64,000 nt of DNA, from assembly GCA_002748835.1 (NCBI GenBank), contig PDTL01000017.1, positions 1 through 64,000 on the forward strand, given 5' to 3'. The notes under the pieces were generated by a model. That model made no database searches, was not told the DNA's origin, and was given only the letters and a program-made list of their open reading frames with translations. The position numbers were made by a program, and so were the translations under genes. This DNA comes from Deltaproteobacteria bacterium (GTDB lineage Bacteria > Desulfobacterota > Desulfobacteria > Desulfobacterales > GCA-2748835). Positions within the stretch are counted from its first letter, which is position 1. Every line of letters begins with the position of its first letter. Shown in pieces: positions 51,609 through 61,421 of this stretch.

Positions 51609-52562
51609 ATGACTTATCGACAGCAATGCATCGTAGCTCTGTGCATGATCGCCTTTTTTTCAGCATCTGCCGATTCCGGGGAGCGCCCCGTATCTGAACG
51701 GCCTGCATCGTGCCCGACCCTGACCGATGCAGCCGGCCGCGTACTCTCTCTTTATACCCCGTATAAACGGATTATCTCCCTGTATTGCGCCCATACGGAA
51801 AACCTCCTGTCCATGGGGGCAAAATCCCGGCTCATCGGTGCGACGGTTTGCCGGTCTCTTGCGCATGCAGATGACCTGCCCCCGTTTTCCGCCCATGACG
51901 GAATTGAAAAATTTCTGGCCGCCGCCCCGGATCTCATTCTGATTCGCCCCATGATCGACCGCGCGCATGCACGGCTGTTTGACCGGCTTGAACACATGGG
52001 CATTACCATTGCCTCCCTCCAGCCAGACGGACCGGATGAACTGGTGCGCTACTGGCGCCACCTCGGCCAGCTGGCCGGATGCGAGGCTGCTGCGGAAACT
52101 GCCATCCAAAATTTTAGCAACACCACCCGTCAGATTGCGAAAAACGCACCCGATCCCGGCTCCCGGAAACACGTTTATTTTATTTCCCGGCACCGGCAGA
52201 TGCGCACGTTTTCAGATACATCCATGGCGCTTTATGTGCTCGCTGCCGCCGGCGGCATCCATGTGGCAACCGATGCGGTCCCGTCCAGGGGGTCGCATAT
52301 TGCCCGGTACACCAAAGAAAAACTCCTTGCCAAAGCCGGACAGATTGATGTCATTCTGGTCCAGACCGGCCGCATGAACACGGTCACCCGGGATGAGATT
52401 CTCAATGAACCGGGATTCTCGGCCATTCCGGCCGTTCAGCGCGGGGATATTTTTTTTGTGGATGAGGCGATTGTGTCACGCCCCACCTTCCGCCTGACAG
52501 ACGGCATGCGAACCGTCGGCGCCATCCTCTACCCGGACCGGTTCACCGGAGAACAACCATGA
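51609..52562 (+). CDS. btuF: ABC transporter substrate-binding protein (corrinoid/siderophore type)
   Basis: Signal peptide; LTDAAGRVLSLYTPYKRIISLYCAHTENLLSMGA; 4-nt overlap with cbiA. Confidence 0.82.
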   Translation: MTYRQQCIVALCMIAFFSASADSGERPVSERPASCPTLTDAAGRVLSLYTPYKRIISLYCAHTENLLSMGAKSRLIGATVCRSLAHADDLPPFSAHDGIEKFLAAAPDLILIRPMIDRAHARLFDRLEHMGITIASLQPDGPDELVRYWRHLGQLAGCEAAAETAIQNFSNTTRQIAKNAPDPGSRKHVYFISRHRQMRTFSDTSMALYVLAAAGGIHVATDAVPSRGSHIARYTKEKLLAKAGQIDVILVQTGRMNTVTRDEILNEPGFSAIPAVQRGDIFFVDEAIVSRPTFRLTDGMRTVGAILYPDRFTGEQP

Positions 52563-53959
52563 CGCCAGGTCTGATCATCGCCGGCACACACAGCGGGTGC
52601 GGCAAAAGCACGGTCACCCTCGGTCTGCTGGCAGCCTTGACACGCGCCGGTGTGCGTGTGGCCCCATTCAAGGTCGGACCGGATTATATCGATCCCGGAC
52701 TGCACCGACATATCACCAGCTGCGAATCTGTCAATCTCGACGGCTGGATGCTGGACAAATCCTGGAATGCCCGTGCCTATGCCCGGCATTCAGACGGTTA
52801 TGACCTGGCGCTTATCGAAGGAGTCATGGGACTGTTTGACGGCTTTTCCGGCACAGACGAAGCCGGGTCCACCGCCCAGATGGCCAAATGGCTGGGGATT
52901 CCCGTGATCCTTGTGATCTCCGCTGCCAGCATGGCCCGGAGCGCAGCTGCCATGGTCACGGGATTTGACGCCTTTGATCCGGAACTGAAGATCTGCGGCG
53001 TGATCTTCAACCAGGTGGGAAGCACGCGCCACGCGGCCCTGCTCACCGACGCCCTGCAGTCGGTATCGGACATTCCCTGTATCGGATGTATCCCCAAAAA
53101 CCCGGATACGATACTCCCCAAAAGGCATCTTGGCCTTGTCACCGCCGATGAGGGCGGACTTTCGGACAGCCGGATTTCAGCACTGGCATCCCTGATCTCG
53201 GACGCCCTGGACCTGGATCTGCTCACAGCGCTTGCACGATTCCCCGAATCAATGGTAAACGTGACCCATACACAGTTCAGCCGGGCGAAACCGCCTGGGG
53301 TTCGCATCGGCATTGCCCGGGATGCGGCGTTTTCGTTTTATTATGCCGAGAATATCCGCCTGCTTGAGGCTGCGGGCGCGGATCCGGTCTTTTTTTCACC
53401 GATTTCCGATACGCGCCTGCCCCAGCACATCGGCGGGCTCTATCTGGGCGGCGGATATCCGGAACAGTTTGCATCGGCGCTGAGTGCCAACCACCGAATG
53501 AGAGACGCCATCGCGGCTGCATCCGCATCCGGCATGCCGGTGTACGGCGAATGCGGGGGATTAATCTATTTGTCCAGGGTATTGACCGGTTTTAACGGCA
53601 CCCGGTATGATATGTGCGGCTGCCTGCCCCTGACCGTGTCCATGCAGCACCAGCGGGCCGCATTGGGCTACCGGGAGGTTGTGTTAGCAAAGCGCAGCGT
53701 TCTTGGACCCGCCGGCACCCGGATACGCGGGCATGAATTTCATTATTCCGTTGTCGACGAACCGGTGAGGGGGGCGGCTATAGACTCTGTCTACACCCTG
53801 TCAAGCCGAACCGGCAGACAGCACCCGGAAACCGGGTATATGAAGCACAACACCATCGGCAGCTATGTTCACCTGCACTTTGGCAGCTGTCCGGCGGTGG
53901 CCCAGGCATTTACCGATGCCTGCGCCGCTTTTGATAACACCCATGGAGACCTGGCATGA
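52559..53959 (+). CDS. cbiA: Cobyrinate a,c-diamide synthase
   Basis: LIIAGTHSGCGKSTVTLGLLAAL...VGPDYIDPGLH...GGLYLGGGYPEQFA...VYGECGGLIYLS. Confidence 0.96.
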   Translation: MTPGLIIAGTHSGCGKSTVTLGLLAALTRAGVRVAPFKVGPDYIDPGLHRHITSCESVNLDGWMLDKSWNARAYARHSDGYDLALIEGVMGLFDGFSGTDEAGSTAQMAKWLGIPVILVISAASMARSAAAMVTGFDAFDPELKICGVIFNQVGSTRHAALLTDALQSVSDIPCIGCIPKNPDTILPKRHLGLVTADEGGLSDSRISALASLISDALDLDLLTALARFPESMVNVTHTQFSRAKPPGVRIGIARDAAFSFYYAENIRLLEAAGADPVFFSPISDTRLPQHIGGLYLGGGYPEQFASALSANHRMRDAIAAASASGMPVYGECGGLIYLSRVLTGFNGTRYDMCGCLPLTVSMQHQRAALGYREVVLAKRSVLGPAGTRIRGHEFHYSVVDEPVRGAAIDSVYTLSSRTGRQHPETGYMKHNTIGSYVHLHFGSCPAVAQAFTDACAAFDNTHGDLA

Positions 53960-54594
53960 AGCCTCAGGCCATTGAAGATTTAAGTTTTTCCATTATTGAC
54001 GCGGAAGCCCCCGCCCACGACTACGACCCGGCAACCTGGTCCATCATCCGCCGGATGATCCATAGCACCGCCGATTTTGACTATGCGTCTTGTGTGGTCG
54101 TTTCGCCGACTGCCGTCACTGCTGGTATCCAGGCATTGCAACAGGGCTGTACGATTATCACAGATACGGAAATGGCACGGATGGGCATCCGGAAAGCGCC
54201 GCTAAAGGCCTTTAACAGCCAGGTCATCTGCCGGATTCAGGATCCGGAAGTGGCCCGTATCGCTGAAGAAAAGGGCATCACCCGGGCCAAAGCTGCGGTG
54301 GACCAGGTCGCGGACGCTTATGGCACGGATATTTTTGTGATTGGTAATGCGCCCACCGCCCTGCTCCGTATTGTCGAACTCACCGCCCAGGGCAAACTGA
54401 ACCCGGCCCTGGTGGTCGGCCTGCCTGTGGGGTTTGTGAATGCGGCGGAATCAAAGGCCGCCTTGCGGCAGACCGCGATCCCCCACATCACCAACATCGG
54501 GCGGAAAGGCGGTTCACCGGTGGCGGCAAGTGTCATCAATGCACTGATTCTGCTTGCCCTTGGGTCCACCCCTCATTCTGGAGAGATGCCATGA
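53956..54594 (+). CDS. cbiC: Precorrin-8X/cobalt-precorrin-8 methylmutase
   Basis: RRMIHSTADFDYA...ALQQGCTIITDTEMARMGI...VGLPVGFVNAAESKAAL. Confidence 0.96.
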   Translation: MKPQAIEDLSFSIIDAEAPAHDYDPATWSIIRRMIHSTADFDYASCVVVSPTAVTAGIQALQQGCTIITDTEMARMGIRKAPLKAFNSQVICRIQDPEVARIAEEKGITRAKAAVDQVADAYGTDIFVIGNAPTALLRIVELTAQGKLNPALVVGLPVGFVNAAESKAALRQTAIPHITNIGRKGGSPVAASVINALILLALGSTPHSGEMP

Positions 54595-55379
54595 CCAGCG
54601 GCACCCTGTACGGTATCGGCGTCGGCCCCGGCGACCCGGAGCTGATCACCGTGAAAGCAGTGCGCGTTCTCGAGCACTGCACCCATATTTTCACGGCAAC
54701 CTCCCCGAAAAAAACAGACAGTCTGGCCCTTGAGATCGCGCGGCCCTATCTTTCCGAAACCGCCCAGATTTCCCAGCTGTTTTTTCCCATGACCAAATCC
54801 GCTGAAGTTCTGGATACCGCGTGGGAAAACAATGCCCGGATCGTTCTCAACGTTCTGTCCGGCGGCGAGAATGCCGCGTTCCTGACCCTGGGCGATCCCC
54901 TGATCTATTCCACATTCAGTTATCTCATGGCAGCAATCCGTGCGCAGTGTCCTGAGGCATCCATCAAGACCCTTCCCGGCATCACCTCGTTCCAGGCCGC
55001 ATCGGCCCGCCTGAACATGCCGCTCGTGGAAGCGGAAGAATCCCTGCTCATCACCTCGGGAGCGTTTGGTGGCAACGGCCTCAGGCAGGCCGACCTTGCA
55101 GCGGAGAATGTGGTGCTGTTAAAGGCGTATAAGCATGTCCCCGATATTATCCGCACCCTGAAGGAAACCGGCCGCCTGCACACGAGCCGGGCCATCTCCC
55201 ACTGCAGCAGGCCCGGCGAACGAATCGTTAACAACATCAGCGATCTTGAAGACCAGTCACCTGATTACTGGACCCTGATCATCAGTAAAAAAAAACGGCA
55301 GATGCGCCCTGATTTGGGTATCTATCCGGCGTCAACAGCGGGTCAGGATCACGCACCAGCCGGTGACCGGTCCTTCTAA
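54591..55379 (+). CDS. cbiL: Precorrin-2/cobalt-factor II C20-methyltransferase
   Basis: GTLYGIGVGPGDPELITVKAVRVL...LTLGDPLIYSTFSYL...LPGITSFQAASARL. Confidence 0.92.
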   Translation: MTSGTLYGIGVGPGDPELITVKAVRVLEHCTHIFTATSPKKTDSLALEIARPYLSETAQISQLFFPMTKSAEVLDTAWENNARIVLNVLSGGENAAFLTLGDPLIYSTFSYLMAAIRAQCPEASIKTLPGITSFQAASARLNMPLVEAEESLLITSGAFGGNGLRQADLAAENVVLLKAYKHVPDIIRTLKETGRLHTSRAISHCSRPGERIVNNISDLEDQSPDYWTLIISKKKRQMRPDLGIYPASTAGQDHAPAGDRSF

Positions 55380-55440
55380 GTGTCAAACCAGTTATTGCCA
55401 TTTTATATTTCGTAAGTTGCTCTTGCAGTCCGGCGTAAAG

Positions 55441-55608
55441 TTATGCACCAATTATTTCATTCAATCCTTCAATTATTAACTCAAGTTCTTTAGGCTTTGC
55501 CTTGCCAAGATTTTTCCGCAAACGTTTTACAGATAGTATTCGGATTTGACTTATTTTTACCCAGGATATTTTGGGAAGTTTTGTTTCTTCAAGCTCAAGC
55601 GTCAGCAT
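55441..55608 (-). pseudogene. C-terminal fragment of a MazF/PemK-type toxin
   Basis: LTLELEETKLPKISWVKISQIRILSVKRLRKNLGKAKPKELELIIEGLNEIIGA resembles the C-terminal half of PemK/MazF; no N-terminal half in frame. Confidence 0.55.
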
Positions 55609-55723
55609 CTTTGTACGTTGGAATGATCACCGAGCCCCCGTTCATATAGTCTGATGGATGTATCATAACCAATCCTGAAGCCTTTCCGATACGTCGCGCG
55701 AATCGTGTACAAAACGGCTTATA

Positions 55724-57538
55724 TTATTCAAAAAATGACCTATACTTTGAACAGAAATAGGCATTCTTTTTCTGATCCTTTTCCCAAAATTCTTTCTCCA
55801 AGAACCACCAGGTATACTGATAGTGCCTTAGCACACTGCACTCCCATTGCGTCAGCTTGTCCACTTCCATGTCAGCAGGAAAAGAAAGTTGCTCCAAAAA
55901 TATTTTTTTATTAATTTCAAATAATTGTAAAATATCTGGAATTTTCTCCTTTGATTTTGTCCATCGCCGTAAAGGCCCGACAGGATATGAATTCGGATAA
56001 ACACTGGCTAGTTTGGACTGGAATGAACCCATTGTATAAACCGGATTTTCTATCTTAGCACCTACAGATGACAGGGATAAAAACCCAGGGGACGCGGAAT
56101 CTTCCAAACCCAACTGATGGATGACATTTCTTCTATACCACTCAGCATTCCACATGCCTTCCATAATAATGACTGCACCTGCATTTAAATTTAGAATCTG
56201 CTGTCCATAAAGCAATCCTATATAATCAGGATCTGAGTCCACTATCACAACAGCATTATCTTCAACTAAGGAAAATGTATTACGGATGTGTAAATCAAAA
56301 AAAGTCTCCTCTTTCCGATCAGCTTCTGGAAACTGAGTTAGAACATGAAATACAATTACGATTATAACGAAAACCCTACCCAAACCTCGTGAGCGTAACT
56401 TCATTTTAAGTCTCTTATACGATAGGGAGATGGGAAAGGCCATCAACATAATGGGTAAGGCGAAAAAACGCTCTGCGATTGACTTCCCAAAAGCATCAGA
56501 TGGGATACTAAAAAGAGCAATAAACACAATACCCGTAAAAAAAATACTTATAAGTATTCCAAAAGTAAAATAATTTTCTTTATAATTGTCGTCTGACCCA
56601 CGCAAACCTTTTATCATCAAAAATACACCATGCAATACGAACGGGCACAGTATATAAGAAAAGAATATAGGCAAGCTTTGGCCAAAGTAGCTTAATGCAT
56701 TGTACCAGTATCCTTGGAGATCTGCTGACAGTGAGAACGTCCCATATTCACGTCTCAGTACATGTGTAAGAAACCTGTCCATCGGTACAGACCAGTCTCC
56801 CCAAACAAAGGCGCCATCTGCCAAAGATGAAAAAAAGTACACAAGTGGGACTAAACCGATCCCTGCGCCGATAATAAAAAAGGTTAGGCAAACAATTCGG
56901 TTCTCTGAGCAAGCCCACCATATGATAGCTGCAAATGGCAACATAAACGCCATTGAGTGATGATTACAGAAGCTAAGACCAAAAGACATTCCTAATATAA
57001 CAAACCAGAACCGTTGAAGCTTTGGTTGATCTACGTTATGAAGACATTTCCAACCAGAATAAAGGCATAAACTCGCAAGAAATAAATTTAATGCAAAAGG
57101 TTCGATACCGGTTGCAGCTCTCCAAACCACAGCAGTCAGATAGACCCCATAAACCCCAATTATAGCTGAGTCCAGGTCTCTACTAACTGCCCGTGTTAAA
57201 GAAAAGATCAGTAATACTGACAAAAAAGTACAGGCAACAGAAACGGCTGATAGAAGAGGAATTAAACTAAATAAATCACTAAATATTTTTGCAAGATGTA
57301 AAATCAATAAATAGAAGGGATATCCGGGGGGATGCCCTATGCCCCCTTTAGCTGCAATAATAACAAATTCTGCAGCATCATAGTCCGTTATCGTCACTGG
57401 CATGCTGATACAATACAGGACCAGTATCGGTAGTAACGGCAACCAGGAATGAGAGTTACGAATACCCCTGAGAGCTTGCATTCTCGCCCTTTCATTATCT
57501 TGGAAAAGATAGGTATCAACGCTCAGAAAATTCAACAC
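55724..57538 (-). CDS. DUF2723-type polytopic glycosyltransferase-like membrane protein
   Basis: ITDYDAAEFVIIAAKGGIGHPPGYPFYLLILHLAKIFSDL (DxxE and HPPGYP motifs); many TM helices. Confidence 0.82.
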   Translation of the reverse strand: MLNFLSVDTYLFQDNERARMQALRGIRNSHSWLPLLPILVLYCISMPVTITDYDAAEFVIIAAKGGIGHPPGYPFYLLILHLAKIFSDLFSLIPLLSAVSVACTFLSVLLIFSLTRAVSRDLDSAIIGVYGVYLTAVVWRAATGIEPFALNLFLASLCLYSGWKCLHNVDQPKLQRFWFVILGMSFGLSFCNHHSMAFMLPFAAIIWWACSENRIVCLTFFIIGAGIGLVPLVYFFSSLADGAFVWGDWSVPMDRFLTHVLRREYGTFSLSADLQGYWYNALSYFGQSLPIFFSYILCPFVLHGVFLMIKGLRGSDDNYKENYFTFGILISIFFTGIVFIALFSIPSDAFGKSIAERFFALPIMLMAFPISLSYKRLKMKLRSRGLGRVFVIIVIVFHVLTQFPEADRKEETFFDLHIRNTFSLVEDNAVVIVDSDPDYIGLLYGQQILNLNAGAVIIMEGMWNAEWYRRNVIHQLGLEDSASPGFLSLSSVGAKIENPVYTMGSFQSKLASVYPNSYPVGPLRRWTKSKEKIPDILQLFEINKKIFLEQLSFPADMEVDKLTQWECSVLRHYQYTWWFLEKEFWEKDQKKNAYFCSKYRSFFE

Positions 57539-59306
57539 CGTAATCGTTTGGCGGTACCGGTAACGATTTCCAAAACTGTTTTATCACCTCATGAACACCA
57601 TAGGCAGAGATGATGTGGTTTTCTTTCCACGTACGAACGGGTCTGTCCTTTTTGTTTTTCCATAAAATCATGTCTCGGCCGCTTATCGCATCTGGATAAC
57701 GCGCCTTTATTTCGTACGACGGTAACGGTGTCGGCTGGCCCTGAGCGTTCCAATAAACAAGCGTTCCGTTTACATCTTCCAAAAACGCCGGTAGTACCAC
57801 GCCCATTTTATTCATCGACAACAAAACCGTGCGACCCTGTATAACGCTGACCAATGGAGAGGCTCCCGAGGAAGCATCTGTAATAATGTGGCTGGCATAT
57901 TCTGCCGGCATACTTTTATTTTCTACAATATTCCAGGAAAAAGTGTCATAAAATGGAACCGCATGATGCAAATAGTAATATCCTCCCGTGTTGAAATAGG
58001 GACGCGTTGCATCAATAACCCCCCGCACAGAATCGTCGGCACCCAAATCACGATAGACCTGAAATGATGGGTCTTGCCCACGCAAAAAATTGACTCTCCC
58101 GGTCTCACGGGAAAACCCCGTGTAAATGGCATGTTGAAACGGGATGAGATTGAAAAGGCCCAAGACAGAAACAAACGCCGCCGCCCCCCCTATCATTTTG
58201 CGGCGAACAAACGCATTATTCTTTACAGATGTCGTCTCTACAGCAGTAAAATCAGCTAGTAACAAAAGCCATAAGGGGATGAATGCATAGACAAACCGAT
58301 ATTCGCGGTGGTTCTGCATCATGTGCGGAAGTAAAATCAGCAGCAGCAACACCACCACAAGACCGCGCCGTTTCAGATGCCCCACGACACCGAATATCGC
58401 CAGTGCACCCAAACCACAACTCGCCGACAGCCACCAACCCAATAAGATTAACGGCGACGATTCGCCCGCCCGCGACGCACCCACAATGACATTCATCATA
58501 AAATTAACATAATAGGAATGATAGGGAGCACCCCAGGTGAACATTTCTAGAATACCCACCGCTGCGGTTACCGCAGCCGCACCCGCAAACAAAGCAAGCC
58601 GCGCATGCAAACCGTCGGCACCAACAGCCAGCCATGACAAAATAAAAATAAATCCCACCACTGGCACATATTGCAATCGTACCGATGCTATGAGCGCGCA
58701 CAAACATCCCGCGGCTGCCGCTTGTTTGATGATCCGTGTTTGTATTTCGCCTCTCGCCGGAGATAGTGGAAAAACAGCCAACAACAAAAACAGCAATGAT
58801 GTTGCGACAAATTCCGTCATTGGTTTGTGCGCAAAAACGATCAACTCGTACCAAAATGACCCCAGCAGCAACGCCAAACGTGCCGTTGTTTCGTTCCAAT
58901 GACGGCGAGAGAAAAAGTACATGCCCAACGGAATAAAAAGTGACAGCGCACAAAAAACCAATTTGACCGCCGTAATATAATACACCGGAGCGTCCATCCC
59001 CGCCAAACTGCAAAGGTATAAGATCGCGGACACTACGCCCGGTACGATCCACGAACGTGCACCGTAAAAATACTCCCAATAGGAGATGCCTGAGCCAAAA
59101 ACCAACTGGTGCGCGGGCTCTAAATATTGCATGATTTCATCCGGATGGATGACAAAATCACCCACCAGGGAAACAAACGCCCTCAAAATAAAGGCCAGTA
59201 ACAAAAAAAACGGCAGCCATGACCATACCGGCTGAGAATCATTCTGCGGGTGAAGAAAAGACGCACCACCGATCAAGATCTTCTCTTTGACGGATTTGGA
59301 TTCCAT
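57516..59306 (-). CDS. GT-C glycosyltransferase, GPI/ALG mannosyltransferase-like (GT22-type)
   Basis: GDFVIHPDEIMQYLEPAHQLVFGSGISYWEYFYGARSWIVPGVVS; many TM helices; start taken at MESKSVKEK. Confidence 0.8.
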   Translation of the reverse strand: MESKSVKEKILIGGASFLHPQNDSQPVWSWLPFFLLLAFILRAFVSLVGDFVIHPDEIMQYLEPAHQLVFGSGISYWEYFYGARSWIVPGVVSAILYLCSLAGMDAPVYYITAVKLVFCALSLFIPLGMYFFSRRHWNETTARLALLLGSFWYELIVFAHKPMTEFVATSLLFLLLAVFPLSPARGEIQTRIIKQAAAAGCLCALIASVRLQYVPVVGFIFILSWLAVGADGLHARLALFAGAAAVTAAVGILEMFTWGAPYHSYYVNFMMNVIVGASRAGESSPLILLGWWLSASCGLGALAIFGVVGHLKRRGLVVVLLLLILLPHMMQNHREYRFVYAFIPLWLLLLADFTAVETTSVKNNAFVRRKMIGGAAAFVSVLGLFNLIPFQHAIYTGFSRETGRVNFLRGQDPSFQVYRDLGADDSVRGVIDATRPYFNTGGYYYLHHAVPFYDTFSWNIVENKSMPAEYASHIITDASSGASPLVSVIQGRTVLLSMNKMGVVLPAFLEDVNGTLVYWNAQGQPTPLPSYEIKARYPDAISGRDMILWKNKKDRPVRTWKENHIISAYGVHEVIKQFWKSLPVPPNDYGVEFSER

Positions 59307-59331
59307 GGATAAGCCTTTCTCAAGACAGCTT

Positions 59332-61380
59332 TTATTCAATATCATGATGAATATTGTTGTTGAATATCCATTCCATAATTTGCAACGTCTCAACGGCTTT
59401 CTTTGTATTGGTCTCCACCTTCGGATCGACATCAAAAAGCGCGCGGCGTGATGTCTCGTCCAGCAGATACTGATACGATGTTTCCGTTACCCGATGGCCA
59501 TTTCCCCCATAATATGGAACACCCTCATTGAAATAGACTAAATTATACGATTTATTAAAAAAGATTGGACCCCGCAAGGCAGAAGGAACAAAAAAATGAA
59601 CCCCCAAAATTTTGTTTGACGGCGTTTCGCCCATTAAATGGCATATCGTCGGATACAAATCATTTACACTCACAATTGATTTACAATACTGTTTTCTGTA
59701 CGTATGCACCGATTCCTCCATTCCGGGAATGGTGATCATAACCGGAACGCGATGCTCCCCCAACCCTTTTAACGGCAATTGCGACACAGACTCGAGCGAC
59801 AGCCACGACGCATCGGACAGTGGAGGGCGATGATCACCGAATAAAACAACCATTGCATTATCCAACCCGCCGCCTGTTTCCATCTTGTTCATAAATATAC
59901 CTAATGCATCATCCGTATAGCGAACAAGCGTAAGGTATGTCGCCAATTCACTGGCATCTTCAGAAAGACCCGTGCGTATTTTTTGATACACGCTTTCATA
60001 ATCAGCAGGTATATCGATAAAAGGATGGTGGTTACTCAATGTAATCAAGTACGCAAAATAGTTCTCTTTCTTTGACAGTAACGCATCCGCTACCTCTGAA
60101 AAAAAAGCTTTGTCAGATACGCCCATCCCAAAGGTATCCGTTGCAGAAAATTGATCTTTGAAGTAAAGGTGTTGAAATCCGTAAACAGGATGATTTACCC
60201 CCCGTCTCCAGAATGAAGCCGTGTTCCCATGAAACGAAATCGTATGGTATCCCATTTGGTTAAAAACCGCAGGTAATGCCTGGATTGGCTTTAACCGGTT
60301 AACAAGAAGCGGCGTACTAATATCACGAGACGGAAAAAGACCGGTACATATGGCAAACTCTGCATCAGCAGACCCCCCGTATTTAATCTGATCAACGGCC
60401 CACGACCAGTAAAGCGATGCATCAATTAAACGGTTCAGGGTTGGGGTAATCTCTACCCCGCCAACAGTTAGGGCAATAACTGAGGGATGGAACGATTCCA
60501 AAGCGATCATGATCAGGTTGCGGTTACGGGCGGCGCCATAAAAAGGGCTGTCGATCTGATTCAATCGTTCAATATCTTTAAATACCTTTTTGGCAACGGC
60601 AAGCGCTTCGGGTTCGGGCTTAGCGACATCAGTTGCCAGTATTTCCTGAAGTTCCATCGTATAAAAGCTGAAAAGCCCAAACACTTTGGCAAAATTTACA
60701 TCTGATGAGACATAGAGCGGGCTGCTCTTATGCGTCACAACAGCACCTGAAGCCGTCCCAATATACATCTTCTTTTCGAGTGGATCTAAGATGACGTCTC
60801 GGGAAGGCAGGTAAAAGGCAAGATTTAATGCATAAATTCCCACTAGACAAAAAAGGATTCCCAAGGCCTTGTCAAAAATAAAATTAGATGTGCCCGTTGA
60901 TAGGCTGTCATTCCCCTGCTTATGAATGCCTGCGTAAGTTAACGAAAGAAAGACAAATGGCACAAAAATCATCACATCCGACCAGGACAATATGTCTATA
61001 ATACTTTCTTTGACACCATAGGCCTGGCCAACATACACGAAGCTTGATAATGGGATCAGCGTAGAAAAAAAATAGTAATTAATTCGGTTTATTACTAGAA
61101 GACCGATGAGTAGGCCCGCCCCTCCGAACAAGGCCCACCCTCTTGTCCGCCGTTTAAACACAATAAGGCAGATACCTGCTATCAGCAAAGGAACGCCGGC
61201 ATACCAGTATGGAATTTGAAAAACAGCATGATCTTTCAAATAGGAAATGATCGCCTGATCAATCAAATAATCGGGGAGATGAAGGTTCTCAATGAATCGT
61301 CTTTCAAAAAATACACAGAGAAAAATAAATACAAGTGAATGCATCAAGACAGATATTTTTGATAAAAACCACTCTTTCAT
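59332..61380 (-). CDS. LTA synthase family sulfatase-fold membrane protein
   Basis: NLIMIALESFHPSVI...GGSADAEFAICTGLFPS...GYHTISFHGNTASFW...TLSNHHPF...VVLFGDHRPPLS. Confidence 0.9.
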   Translation of the reverse strand: MKEWFLSKISVLMHSLVFIFLCVFFERRFIENLHLPDYLIDQAIISYLKDHAVFQIPYWYAGVPLLIAGICLIVFKRRTRGWALFGGAGLLIGLLVINRINYYFFSTLIPLSSFVYVGQAYGVKESIIDILSWSDVMIFVPFVFLSLTYAGIHKQGNDSLSTGTSNFIFDKALGILFCLVGIYALNLAFYLPSRDVILDPLEKKMYIGTASGAVVTHKSSPLYVSSDVNFAKVFGLFSFYTMELQEILATDVAKPEPEALAVAKKVFKDIERLNQIDSPFYGAARNRNLIMIALESFHPSVIALTVGGVEITPTLNRLIDASLYWSWAVDQIKYGGSADAEFAICTGLFPSRDISTPLLVNRLKPIQALPAVFNQMGYHTISFHGNTASFWRRGVNHPVYGFQHLYFKDQFSATDTFGMGVSDKAFFSEVADALLSKKENYFAYLITLSNHHPFIDIPADYESVYQKIRTGLSEDASELATYLTLVRYTDDALGIFMNKMETGGGLDNAMVVLFGDHRPPLSDASWLSLESVSQLPLKGLGEHRVPVMITIPGMEESVHTYRKQYCKSIVSVNDLYPTICHLMGETPSNKILGVHFFVPSALRGPIFFNKSYNLVYFNEGVPYYGGNGHRVTETSYQYLLDETSRRALFDVDPKVETNTKKAVETLQIMEWIFNNNIHHDIE

Positions 61381-61421
61381 TCTGGCGCCTCTTCTACAAT
61401 TTATTCAAATGAACCAGAATG

